64,000 nucleotides of DNA from Solirubrobacter taibaiensis (lineage in GTDB: Bacteria; Actinomycetota; Thermoleophilia; Solirubrobacterales; Solirubrobacteraceae). The first letter of the stretch is position 1. Each line of letters starts with the position of its first letter. The DNA lies in the NCBI GenBank assembly GCA_027587225.1, contig JAPDDQ010000017.1:62001-126000 (forward strand). The letters run 5' to 3'. Of this stretch, positions 16,464-24,902 are shown piece by piece. Under the pieces are notes generated by a model. The model had not been told where the DNA came from. It ran no database searches and worked only from the letters and a program-made list of their open reading frames with translations. Made by a program: the position numbers and the translations under genes.

Positions 16464-18836
16464 ATGGTGCCCCGTTTCCTGCTGGTCCTCCTGCTGACCT
16501 TCCTGACCGCCGGCAGTGGCGTGGCTCTTGCCGCCGAACCGCCGAACCAGAACGACCCCTGCTCCCGCAACGGTCGCGACTCCTGTGGGACGACCGGCAA
16601 GGGGTCCTACCGGACCTACAAGTACGGCGTGCGCTGGTTCGGCGACTACCGCAAAGCCGTGCCGGACGTCGATGGCGCCACGTTCTGCATCGACCTGCGG
16701 TTCTGGTACCCGGGCAAGAACTTCGGCTACGAAGAGCGCTCGACCACGGGGCTCAAGAACAAGGAAGGCGACAAGATCTCCGCCACGTCGCTGCGGCGGA
16801 TGAACCGCGCGCTGTGGCGCTACGGCCGCTCCGAGGACGCGACGCAGCAGGCCGCGGTCATGGTTTATGTCCACCGCCTCATGGGTGACGGGGAGCCGGG
16901 CGAAGCCGACCCGAAGGCGCTCTCGGCCGCCAGCCAGCGCGTCTACGCGAACGTCGTCAGCGACGCTGAGCGTTGGGCGGGCCCGTACAAGGTGCAGGTC
17001 AAGCTGCCGGACGCGAAGCTCGTCGCGGGCCGGGCGGCCGAGGCGACGGTCGAGGTGCTCACGGCGGGCGGGCGGCGCGTGCCGAACGTCGACGTGACGT
17101 TGAAGATCACGGGCGGCGAGGCCCCTGAGACCGTCAACACCGGCGCCAGCGGGCTCGCGAAGGCCGCGGTCACGCCCAGCACCCCCGGCAACCTCAGCGT
17201 GGAGGCCGGCGCCGAGGACCTCCCTTCCGAGACGCCGACGCTCTTTGTGCCCACCCGCGGCGCCGCGAAGGTCAACGGCCAGCGGCTCGTCACGGCGTCC
17301 ACGACGCTGCGGACCGCGAAGGTCGCGGCCCCGGTGCAGGCGCAGCCCGCGCTGAGCACCCAGATCAGCGCCCAGAGCACCACACCGGGCGCGTCGATCA
17401 CCGACACCGTGAAGGTGACGGGACTCGCCGGCCAGACCGTGACGATCCAGGCCGCGCTCTACGGGCCGTACCCGTCGCGGGAAGCGATCAAGTGCGCGGA
17501 GGCGCCGGTGTGGACGGGCACGATCACGGCCACGGGCGACGGCGACTACGTCACCGCCCCGGTCACGCTCGACACCCCCGGCTACTACACGTACCGCGAG
17601 TGGATCGAGGAGACCGACTCGATCGCGCGCACCGAGACCGCCTGCGCGGAGGTCGCCGAGACGACGGTCGTGCGCGGCACCCCGGCCATCACCACGCAGA
17701 TCAGCGCGCAGGAGACGGCGCCCGGCGCGTCGATCACGGACACCGTGGTCGTCACCGGGCTGGGCAAGCTCGGCGCGACGGTGAACGTCGAGCTGTGGGG
17801 TCCCTTCCCCACCCGGGAGGCGATCACGTGCGAAGGCACGCCGTTCGCGGCCGGCACGCTCGCCGTCAACGGTGACGGTTCTTATGTCACCGCGCCCGTC
17901 ACTCTCGGCGCCGCCGGCTACTACACCTACCGCGAGTCGATCGCCGAGAGCGAGTCCACCGCCGCGGTCGTGACGGCCTGCGCCGAGGTGAGCGAGACGA
18001 CGATCGCGCGCGCCGCGCCGAAGGTCACGACGGTCGTGTCCAACGCCGTCGTCAAGCCCGGCGACGAGATCTTCGACACGCTGAACGTCACCGGCCTGGG
18101 CAAGACGCCCGCGACCGTCGTCGTGGACCTGTTCGGCCCCTACGCGAGCCGCGCCGACATCGACTGCGCGGGCGCGCCGTACTGGTCGGGCGAGGTGGCC
18201 GTGCCCGGTGACGGCAAGTACGAGTCGCCCAAGGCCGAGGTGCGCCGGACCGGCTTCTTCGTGTTCCGCGAGCGGATCGCCGACTCGGAGACCGTCACCG
18301 CCACGCAGGGCGAGTGCCTCAACGAGGCCGAGACCTCACTGGCCGCGCCGCTCATCCTCGGCGGCCGCGGCGACAACGTGGCGGAAGTGCGCGCCTCCCA
18401 GGCCGGCAGCCCCAAGCGGGTGAAGCTGGCACGGCTCGGCATCGACGCGGCGGTGTCCGCGGTCGGCATCGACCTCAAAGCGGGCGCGCTCGGGATCCCG
18501 GCCGACATCAAGAAGGTCGGCTGGTGGCGTGACGGCGCCGCGCCCGGTGCGACCACCGGCACGGTGCTGATCGGCGGCCACGTGGACAGCGCGAGGAGGG
18601 GCGCGGGCGCGTTCTACCCGCTCAAGAGCGCGCGCCGCGGCGACATCGTGACCGTCGACTCCCGGCGCTACCGCGTCACCACGGTCAAGATCGTCCGCAA
18701 GGAAGCGCTGCCGACGAGCATCTACACGCGTACGGGCCCGGCGCGGCTCGTGCTCGTGACCTGCGGCGGGCCGTTCAACTCCAAGACCGGCCACTACCGC
18801 GACAACGTGATCGTCACCGCCACGCCGATGCGCTAG
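16464..18836 (+). CDS. Thioester-domain adhesin fused to Ig-like repeats and a class F sortase domain
   Basis: 790 residues. After a signal peptide (cleavage near ALA, about 24) comes a domain with ATFCIDLRF (C75) and DATQQAAV (Q128). This is the Cys and TQxA Gln pair that forms the internal thioester of Gram-positive TED adhesins. An Ig-like segment follows (about 175-265). Three near-repeats of about 112 residues begin near 296, 407 and 519; each has ITDTVxVTGLG, a GPxxxRE turn and two Cys. Residues 653-790 form a class F sortase: VGWWRDGAAPG, IGGHVDS (H706), LVTCGG (C767), GHYRDNV (R779). No C-terminal LPxTG or membrane anchor is seen. The reading frame is continuous. Confidence 0.8.
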   Translation: MVPRFLLVLLLTFLTAGSGVALAAEPPNQNDPCSRNGRDSCGTTGKGSYRTYKYGVRWFGDYRKAVPDVDGATFCIDLRFWYPGKNFGYEERSTTGLKNKEGDKISATSLRRMNRALWRYGRSEDATQQAAVMVYVHRLMGDGEPGEADPKALSAASQRVYANVVSDAERWAGPYKVQVKLPDAKLVAGRAAEATVEVLTAGGRRVPNVDVTLKITGGEAPETVNTGASGLAKAAVTPSTPGNLSVEAGAEDLPSETPTLFVPTRGAAKVNGQRLVTASTTLRTAKVAAPVQAQPALSTQISAQSTTPGASITDTVKVTGLAGQTVTIQAALYGPYPSREAIKCAEAPVWTGTITATGDGDYVTAPVTLDTPGYYTYREWIEETDSIARTETACAEVAETTVVRGTPAITTQISAQETAPGASITDTVVVTGLGKLGATVNVELWGPFPTREAITCEGTPFAAGTLAVNGDGSYVTAPVTLGAAGYYTYRESIAESESTAAVVTACAEVSETTIARAAPKVTTVVSNAVVKPGDEIFDTLNVTGLGKTPATVVVDLFGPYASRADIDCAGAPYWSGEVAVPGDGKYESPKAEVRRTGFFVFRERIADSETVTATQGECLNEAETSLAAPLILGGRGDNVAEVRASQAGSPKRVKLARLGIDAAVSAVGIDLKAGALGIPADIKKVGWWRDGAAPGATTGTVLIGGHVDSARRGAGAFYPLKSARRGDIVTVDSRRYRVTTVKIVRKEALPTSIYTRTGPARLVLVTCGGPFNSKTGHYRDNVIVTATPMR

Positions 18837-19090
18837 CCAGGGCGGTCCACCAGCGGCAGCGCGCTGACGTCGACGCCCGTGAGGACCTCGTCGATCAGCG
18901 GCTGCAGGTCCGGCTGCCAGATCCGCAGCAGCTCCTCGGGGTGCTCCGGGCAGCGGAACGCGATCGACCAGGAGCGGCCGGACTCGTCGCTGGAGTAGAC
19001 GTCACCGGTCGGGACGAGCACGTGGTCGTCGTCCGGGCAGCGGGCCCACGCCTGGCGCAGGCGCTCGTCGTGCAGGACCCGGTGACTCAA
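18833..19090 (-). CDS. Small acidic protein overlapping the toxin-like gene; candidate immunity protein
   Basis: 85 residues from a TTG at 19090 that overlaps the stop of the large upstream gene (TTGA), so translation should be coupled. The protein is acidic, with no signal or membrane segment, two Cys (ARCPDDDH and FRCPEHPEELL) and a helical C-terminus. I do not recognise it. Its size, acidity and position immediately 3' of a polymorphic-toxin-like gene fit an immunity protein. It could equally be an unrelated small cytosolic protein. Its 3' end touches the convergent sortase-fusion gene. Confidence 0.55.
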   Translation of the reverse strand: MSHRVLHDERLRQAWARCPDDDHVLVPTGDVYSSDESGRSWSIAFRCPEHPEELLRIWQPDLQPLIDEVLTGVDVSALPLVDRPG

Positions 19091-22000
19091 TGGAGGAGCC
19101 CCGCCACGTACTCGCCGCCCTTCTTGTCCACGAGCATCTGCAGCAGCCGCTCGGCGTCGGCGTGCAGCGCCGCGATGTCCGCGCCGAGCTGCGTGTGCGC
19201 CGCGCCCGCCGCCGAGCGCTCCGACGCGCCGGCCACCTGGGCGATGAAGTGCGGGATGCCGAGCTCGGCCGCCACGGCCGGCTCGCGCTTGTTGAAGGCC
19301 TGGAAGATGTCGTACTCGATGTCGTGGATGTCGGTGCGGAAGTGCTTGCCGAGCTTGCTGGCCGCGGCCTCCAGCTCCGGCGGGAGTTTGATGCCCTGCG
19401 TCTCGTACAGCGTGCTCGTCGCCTTCGTGCCGATCTGCCACTCGTGCGTGAGCCCGGTCAGCGGGTCCTCGACGATGATGTGGTAGCGCGGGTAGCGGAC
19501 GACGCCGCCCGCCACGCGGGGGTCCACGACCTGCTTGACCGGGAAGCCGGACTGCTCGCGCATCGCCTGCGCGACCTTCGCCACCTCCGGCCCGTCGGTG
19601 ATGTTCAGGCGCCCGCGGATGATGTCGTCCATCTGCCCGAGGATCGGATAGTCCTTGCGCTCGCACTTCTCGAGGATGCCCTTGACGAAGCCGGCGAGGT
19701 CCTCGCGCTTGCGGATCGAGATGATCTCGGCGTCGGCGCCCTTGAGCATGTCGCCGGCGAACGCCTTCATCCGCTCCACCGCGCCGCCCGCCGCGTCGAA
19801 CAGCGTCTGCTGGATCGCCGAGGACACCATCAGGTCGGCCGGGGTGAGCTGCCGGAACGGCTTGGACCGGATGTCGGCGAGCGCACGCTCGGCCGCGGCC
19901 CGCTGCGCCGGCGCCCCCTCGGTCGCGGCGATCTCCTCCTCGAGCGTCCTCCGCGACTGCGTCAGGCGCTGCATCAGCGCCGCGCCGTCGCCCGCCACCG
20001 GCTTCGGCAGCGCGGGCGAAGCGGTGCCGCCGCCCCCACCGTCGGCGACCGTCGGGCGCGGGAGCCGCAGCAGCTGCGGTGAGCCCGTCGGCCCGCCGCC
20101 GTCGCCCTGGACCTTCTTGCCGAGGTCCAGCCCGTGGTGCTCGACCATCTCGCCGAAGCGGCCGTAGTTGTCGAGCAGGAACTGATCCGACGGCGCGACG
20201 TGCGGCGCGCCGGCGTCCGTGGTGACCTTCGCCTCGCCCTTCTTGGCCGCGTCGGTGAGCTCGACGCCGCCGGGGCGGTCGAGCGCGCCGGTCGCGTCGC
20301 GATCCACCTTGTAGACGAGCTCGGACCAGTTCTTGAAGAACGCCAGCCGCTCGTCCTGGACGCCCGCCTGCTCGAACAGCTGGCAGATCCGGTTGACGTA
20401 CTTGAACAGCTCGTAGCGGCGCGCGGCCTCCAGGACACCGCCGGCCTCCTTGACCGCGTGAGCGATCATGCCGACCTGATCCAGCAGCGCCTGGTACTGC
20501 TCGGCGGGGTTGATCAGCTTCTGGCCGAGCGCGAAACCGCGGACCGCGCCGCCGGAGATGTACGCCTCGTCGTCCATCGCGTTGGCCAGCATCTGCTGGA
20601 ACGTGATCTTCTCGGCGAGCTGCTGGCGGACGGCGGGATCGGTGGCGTTCTTGAGCTCGCCCATCAGGCGGTCGCCCTCGAGCAGCGCCTGGTTGCGCAG
20701 CTGCAGGCGGGCGCCGTCTTCGAGGCTGCCGAGCTGCTTGGCGCGGGCGACGTCGACGCCGGCCGGCGGATCGGCTTCCATCGCGGCCCGCTCCGCGCCC
20801 TCGAGCAGGTGCAGGCGGCGGGCGAAGACGAGCGTCGCCGTCTCCTGCGTCACGCGCAGCCGCACGCGCGCCTGGGCCTCGGCGGGCAGCGCCGACATCA
20901 GCTCTTCGACGGTGCCGACCCGGCTCGCATCGATCAGCAGACCCATCCGGTACTTGGTGCGCCAGCCCGGATACGCGCTCTCCATGAACTGCTCGGCGGC
21001 CAGCAGCTTCGCGCCCGCGTCGTTGCCGCGGACGTTGAGATCCATGTCGCTGCCCGGTTCGGCGCCGGCCTTGCCCGTCGCGTGGGCGTTGAACTGCTTG
21101 CCGAGCGTCTCCGCGATGCTCTGGCGGTGCGCGACGAGCTTGGCGATCAGCTCCTCGCCCACGCCCGGTGGCAGCCCGGCAGCGAGGCCGGTGCCGTTCT
21201 TGAGCTCGCGGATGCCGTCTTCCCAGCGGACCATGCGGGTCGCGAGGCGCTTGAGCGCGCCCTCGTCACCCGCAAGGGCCTTGCCGACGAGCGGGTTGTC
21301 GGCGTGCGAGAGCGGGAGATCCTCGCCCGGCGCGCCGCGCAACGCCTTGATGCCGCCGAGCGCGGCGTGCAGCGACAGCGCCATGCCGGCGCCCGTCGCC
21401 GCGCCGGTCGCGGTGCTGGCGGCGACCTTCTCCAGGCCCGCCCCGATCCCCTCGCGCCACGTCTCGTCGCGCGCCATCGTGTCCACCATCGAGGACGAGC
21501 CGCCCGCGATCGAGCCTTCGGTGGCCGCCAGCAGGCCGGTTCGCGCCGCGCCGCGGAACAACGACCCGGACGCCTGCTGCGCGGACAGGCCGACGAGATC
21601 GAGCTGCGCGCCGATCACACCCTTGGCCGCCAGGCCGCCGGCCACGTTCATGACGCCCTCGACGGCGCCGGTGGCGAACGCGACCGCCCCGTCGGCGCCG
21701 AGGACGTCGAAGCGGTCGCCGCGGATGACCTTCTCCGTGAGCACCTTCGCCACCGCCATCGCGGCCGCCGCCCGCGCCAGCTGGGCGAGCACGATCGGCC
21801 CCGCGGCGCCGCCGGTGATGGCGGCGATGATCACCGAGACGGCGACGTTGGCCACCATCGAGGCGGTGTTGGCGAACTCGTCGCGCGCGGCGATGTAGTC
21901 GTCCAGCGCGGCCTGCGTCTTCACCCCGCGCTGCTCGAGCAGCTTGCGTTCCTCGGGCGTGATGTTGCCGTCCAGGCCGGCGAGCGTCGTGCCCGCCTGC

Positions 22001-23721
22001 AGCTCGCGGTTCTCGTCGGCGACCGCGTCACCGGTGGAGGAGAACAGGTCGAAGAAGCCGCTCTTCTCGCGCTCGACGGCCTGCGCCAGCCACTTCGCGT
22101 TCTCCGGCGGCGTCAGGTCGGACGGCTTGAGCAGCGTGATCGCGCGGGCCAGCTCGCTGCTGGACAGCGCCGAGCGGATGTCGTCCATGAACTTCGCGTC
22201 ACCCGAGAGCCGGCGCTTGTCGGCGTTGGACGCGAAGTTGCCGAGCAGGTGGAAGAAGTAGTCCTCGTCGTCACTGAGGATGCCGAAGCACCAGTTCAGG
22301 CGGTGATCGAGGTTGCTGGAGAAGATCGTGCCGCTGAGCTGCATCTTCTCGATCGCGGTCGTGTTCGCCGAGACGTAGTCGTTGAAGGGGCCTCTCCCCT
22401 TCTCCCACTCGCCCTTGAAGCGCGCCCAGGTGGCGCCCGCGGAGAGCTTGAGCTGGTCGAAGATCGTGCTGCGATCCACGCCGCCGAGACCGCGCAGCAG
22501 CTGCACGGTGGGGTCGGCGAGCTGGCTCTCGTTGACCTGGCCGGCGGCGTCCTCGGCCTTCTCGGCGAGGCCGAGCTTGGCCTTCAGGCGGCTCAGCTCG
22601 CCGCTGGAGAGGTCGCCGAAGAACCCGGTCAGGCCGAGCGGGTCCGACGGGTCCTCGACCTGCTTGCGCAGCTCCGCGCGCTCGGGCTCGGTGGCCTCGT
22701 CGACCGACGTCATGATCAGCTCGAAGCTGGTGCCCGCGCCCTGCACGGCGGCCTTGACCAGCGCGACGAGCCGCTGATTGCCACCGAGGCGACGGGTCTT
22801 CTCGCTGCTGCCGGACAGCCAGCCGTACTCGGGGTTGGGCTCGCGGCCCAGCAACGCGAGCGCGCGCGTGTAGTCCTCGCCCGAGAGCTCTGAGTCCAGC
22901 GCGTCCCAGATCGAGCTCGCGTTGTCGGAGAACGCGACGTCGCGGAACTCGTAGGCGGCGAAGTCGGCCTCGATCGTGTTCGGGTTACAGCGCGCGAGGC
23001 CCTCGAACAGCATCGCCTCGTCGGTGCCGGACTGGACCGTGGCGATGTAGATCTTGTCCACCGGACGCAGGTCCCCGTAGGCCAGCGTGGCGTGCGCCTT
23101 CACCAGCTCGTACCCGTCCAGGTCACCGTCGAGCGCGGCGCTGAGCGTGTCGCCCTTGAAGTCGTCGAACACGCCGGACGGCAGCGACCCGACGACCGTC
23201 GACCACATCGTCTCGAACCGCGCGAAGCCGGTGCCCGCGGGCGCCGCCCGGTTGCACTCCTTGAGCACGCGGTAGAGCGTCGTCGTGTCCGTCCCGGCGC
23301 CCGCGATCGCGATCAGCACCTTCGACATCGGGCGCAGCTCGCCGTAGTCGAGCGAGTCCAGCGCGCGCAGCGCGTCGGCGCCCTTGATCGACGCGAGATC
23401 GCTGTTGAGGTCGCGGTTCTGACTCGCCTGGTAGGCGGCGCGCAGCTCCGCGGCGCGGTCGTGGTTCTGCAGCAGCGTCGTCAGGAGCCGCTCGCGCCGG
23501 GACGAGTTGGGCGCGTTGACGAAGTACTCGGCGATCGTGTCCACCGCCGCGGTGATCGCGTCACGCGCCGTCGGCGGTGTCTCCAGGCGCAGCAGCTTGG
23601 TCACGGCCTGGTTGCCGGCGCTCTGCTGCAGCGCCAACAGCGGGTGCAGCGGTCGCTGCGCCGGCGCGGCCTTCGGGCGCGGCGGCGGGGTGGCGATCTG
23701 CTCGTCGCGTTCGTAGGTCAT
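19087..23721 (-). CDS. Giant polymorphic toxin-like protein, eCIS-cargo-type N-terminus, RelA/SpoT-like C-terminus
   Basis: 1544 residues, no signal peptide. HPLLALQQSAGNQAVTKLL (26-44) is the L-x-L-Q-x-S-A-G-N-x-A-V leader typical of proteins in contractile-injection-associated (DUF4157-type) cargo. Residues about 110-350 hold annexin-like GAGTD / SGTDE / GAGTS repeats. Residues 630-800 are hydrophobic and Gly/Ala-rich, as in pre-toxin spacers. PGSDMDLNV (889-897) resembles a nucleotidyltransferase G-S-x-x-D-x-D loop. From about 1330 the tail matches RSH synthetases: SIRKRED, MDDIIRGRL (1364-1372), YPRYHIIV and HEWQIGT (1426-1432, E-x-Q motif). (p)ppGpp/ppApp synthesis by this tip is inference. 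No signal peptide or injection-machine gene lies in the window. Confidence 0.7.
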   Translation of the reverse strand: MTYERDEQIATPPPRPKAAPAQRPLHPLLALQQSAGNQAVTKLLRLETPPTARDAITAAVDTIAEYFVNAPNSSRRERLLTTLLQNHDRAAELRAAYQASQNRDLNSDLASIKGADALRALDSLDYGELRPMSKVLIAIAGAGTDTTTLYRVLKECNRAAPAGTGFARFETMWSTVVGSLPSGVFDDFKGDTLSAALDGDLDGYELVKAHATLAYGDLRPVDKIYIATVQSGTDEAMLFEGLARCNPNTIEADFAAYEFRDVAFSDNASSIWDALDSELSGEDYTRALALLGREPNPEYGWLSGSSEKTRRLGGNQRLVALVKAAVQGAGTSFELIMTSVDEATEPERAELRKQVEDPSDPLGLTGFFGDLSSGELSRLKAKLGLAEKAEDAAGQVNESQLADPTVQLLRGLGGVDRSTIFDQLKLSAGATWARFKGEWEKGRGPFNDYVSANTTAIEKMQLSGTIFSSNLDHRLNWCFGILSDDEDYFFHLLGNFASNADKRRLSGDAKFMDDIRSALSSSELARAITLLKPSDLTPPENAKWLAQAVEREKSGFFDLFSSTGDAVADENRELQAGTTLAGLDGNITPEERKLLEQRGVKTQAALDDYIAARDEFANTASMVANVAVSVIIAAITGGAAGPIVLAQLARAAAAMAVAKVLTEKVIRGDRFDVLGADGAVAFATGAVEGVMNVAGGLAAKGVIGAQLDLVGLSAQQASGSLFRGAARTGLLAATEGSIAGGSSSMVDTMARDETWREGIGAGLEKVAASTATGAATGAGMALSLHAALGGIKALRGAPGEDLPLSHADNPLVGKALAGDEGALKRLATRMVRWEDGIRELKNGTGLAAGLPPGVGEELIAKLVAHRQSIAETLGKQFNAHATGKAGAEPGSDMDLNVRGNDAGAKLLAAEQFMESAYPGWRTKYRMGLLIDASRVGTVEELMSALPAEAQARVRLRVTQETATLVFARRLHLLEGAERAAMEADPPAGVDVARAKQLGSLEDGARLQLRNQALLEGDRLMGELKNATDPAVRQQLAEKITFQQMLANAMDDEAYISGGAVRGFALGQKLINPAEQYQALLDQVGMIAHAVKEAGGVLEAARRYELFKYVNRICQLFEQAGVQDERLAFFKNWSELVYKVDRDATGALDRPGGVELTDAAKKGEAKVTTDAGAPHVAPSDQFLLDNYGRFGEMVEHHGLDLGKKVQGDGGGPTGSPQLLRLPRPTVADGGGGGTASPALPKPVAGDGAALMQRLTQSRRTLEEEIAATEGAPAQRAAAERALADIRSKPFRQLTPADLMVSSAIQQTLFDAAGGAVERMKAFAGDMLKGADAEIISIRKREDLAGFVKGILEKCERKDYPILGQMDDIIRGRLNITDGPEVAKVAQAMREQSGFPVKQVVDPRVAGGVVRYPRYHIIVEDPLTGLTHEWQIGTKATSTLYETQGIKLPPELEAAASKLGKHFRTDIHDIEYDIFQAFNKREPAVAAELGIPHFIAQVAGASERSAAGAAHTQLGADIAALHADAERLLQMLVDKKGGEYVAGLLH

Positions 23722-23766
23722 CGGCGCTTACCAACAAGGACGTCGCGTGCCCGCAAACCATTCCAG

Positions 23767-23797
23767 GTTCGATCGACCGCGGGGGAAATGATCGAAC
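23767..23797. promoter_or_regulatory. Inverted repeat in divergent promoter region
   Basis: GTTCGATC (23767-23774) and GATCGAAC (23790-23797) form a perfect 8-bp inverted repeat with a 15-bp spacer. It lies in the 114-bp gap between the divergent toxin-like gene and a small secreted-protein gene. Position and symmetry suggest an operator controlling one or both genes. Confidence 0.4.
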
Positions 23798-23835
23798 GGA
23801 TTCAACCCAAACGGCCAGGTGCCGATAGCAGGGGT

Positions 23836-24231
23836 GTGACCACTTCGCTCCGCACCAGCCTTGCTGCTCTGGCCCTCGCCGTCGCTGTCGTCCCGGCCAC
23901 CGCCGGAACGGCTGACGCCGCTTCCAAGAAGAACAAGCGCACCGCGACGAAGACCGTCGCCAAGAAGCGCACGGCCAAGAAGCCGACCAAGACCGTCAAG
24001 TCCACGCCCGCGCCCGCCGCGACCGTCGAGACGGCCGCTCCGGCCCCGGTCGCGACCCCCGCCCCCGCGCCCGCCCCGACCTTCACGTCGGTCATCAGCA
24101 TCGGCGGCTTCGTCTTCTACAACATCAGCTACGCCGAGGCCGTCGAGCAGTACCAGGCCCTCATCGCCTCCGGCGTCACCCCGCCGCCCCCGGTCACCTC
24201 GATCTCCGTCACCATCGGCGTCGGCAACTAG
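23836..24231 (+). CDS. Small secreted Lys/Ala/Pro-rich protein
   Basis: 131 residues from GTG at 23836. The signal peptide is about 1-28 (cleavage near ADA). A basic stretch (KKNKRTATKTVAKKRTAKK) follows, then an Ala-Pro-rich linker and a short C-terminal domain (SVISIGGFVFYNISYAEAV onward). The basic segment may hold it to teichoic or teichuronic polymers. I do not recognise the C-terminal domain. It is divergent from the toxin-like gene. Confidence 0.55.
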   Translation: MTTSLRTSLAALALAVAVVPATAGTADAASKKNKRTATKTVAKKRTAKKPTKTVKSTPAPAATVETAAPAPVATPAPAPAPTFTSVISIGGFVFYNISYAEAVEQYQALIASGVTPPPPVTSISVTIGVGN

Positions 24232-24234
24232 CTC

Positions 24235-24265
24235 GGTGTGACACCTGTCGGTGCTGGTGTTACAC
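24235..24265. promoter_or_regulatory. Twin palindromic operator of the toxin-antitoxin operon
   Basis: Two copies of GTGT-N-ACAC occur: GGTGTGACACC (24235-24245) and GTGTTACAC (24257-24265). Their centres are 21 bp apart, two helical turns, and the second ends 8 bp before the antitoxin GTG. Paired sites on one face of the helix are typical for autorepression by a ribbon-helix-helix antitoxin complex. Confidence 0.6.
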
Positions 24266-24273
24266 TCGCACCA

Positions 24274-24537
24274 GTGCCGACGACCAAGCCCCGCTACGCG
24301 ATCACCGACACCGGCGAGATGGCCCGGATGCTGGACGACGCGCAGCGCCGCTGGCCGGAGGTCAACGACCGGCGCGAGCTGTTGATCCGCCTCGCCGCCA
24401 CCGGCCGTGACGCGATCGCGGCCGAGGCCTCCGCGGAGGATCGCACCGCGCTCCGCCAGCGCCAGCATGCCGCGCTCAACCGCGCGCGCTCACTCGTCGA
24501 CGTCGACGAGCTGCTTTCCGACGCCGCCTGGCGTTGA
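24274..24537 (+). CDS. vapB: VapB-type (ribbon-helix-helix-like) antitoxin
   Basis: 87 residues from GTG at 24274. The N-terminal KPRYAITDTGEMARMLDDAQRRW resembles a short beta strand followed by a helix. The second helix is about RRELLIRLAATG, and a C-terminal tail ends LLSDAAWR, which would wrap the toxin. It directly precedes a PIN-domain gene whose TTG start overlaps its stop (TTGA). A start at 24238 would place coding sequence over the operator and is less likely. The VapB label rests on position plus fold impression. Confidence 0.65.
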   Translation: MPTTKPRYAITDTGEMARMLDDAQRRWPEVNDRRELLIRLAATGRDAIAAEASAEDRTALRQRQHAALNRARSLVDVDELLSDAAWR

Positions 24538-24902
24538 GACTTCTGCTGATCGACAAGTCCGCGTACGTCCGCGGCACGATCACCGCCTCCGCCGACGATG
24601 AGCTCTGCCTGTGCGCGATGACGCGCCTGGAGCTCCTCTACAGCGCTCGCGGGGCCGACGACTACGTGCAGCTCGAGCAGGACCTCGCCGAGTTCCGTGA
24701 TCTGCGCATGGACGCCGAGACGTTCGCCATCGCGCTCACCGCCCAACGCGAGCTCGCCGCGCGTGGTCGGCACCGGGTCTCGTTGCCGGACCTGCTGATC
24801 GCCGCGTGCGCCCAGCAGCACGCCGCCGGCGTGCTCCACGTCGACCGGCACTTCGAGACGCTCACCGACGTGCTGGCGTTCGACGCTTTCCGCGCCGGCT
24901 AG
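24534..24902 (+). CDS. vapC: VapC-type PIN-domain ribonuclease toxin
   Basis: 122 residues from TTG at 24534. The PIN acidic residues are present: D7 (LIDKSA), E33 (RLELLYSAR), D86 (SLPDLLIAA) and D104 (HVDRHFE). R-x-E-L-L-Y and the S-x-x-D-x-x-I-A helix are typical for actinobacterial VapC. Members cleave tRNA or rRNA with Mg. The rare TTG start and stop overlap would keep toxin synthesis below antitoxin. The 3' end overlaps the convergent membrane-protein gene by 4 bp. Confidence 0.85.
   Translation: MRLLLIDKSAYVRGTITASADDELCLCAMTRLELLYSARGADDYVQLEQDLAEFRDLRMDAETFAIALTAQRELAARGRHRVSLPDLLIAACAQQHAAGVLHVDRHFETLTDVLAFDAFRAG

Noticed and set aside
18833..19666. An alternative reading that extends the small gene at 18833 upstream into the toxin tail
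   Set aside because: The extension is out of frame with the RSH-like region and has no motif. The TTG at 19090 gives a coupled, compact gene.
20134..22893. A long open frame (919 codons) on the plus strand opposite the toxin-like gene
   Set aside because: It has Arg/Ala/Leu-biased composition typical of the antisense of GC-rich genes, no recognisable domain, and lies fully inside a gene with clear domains.
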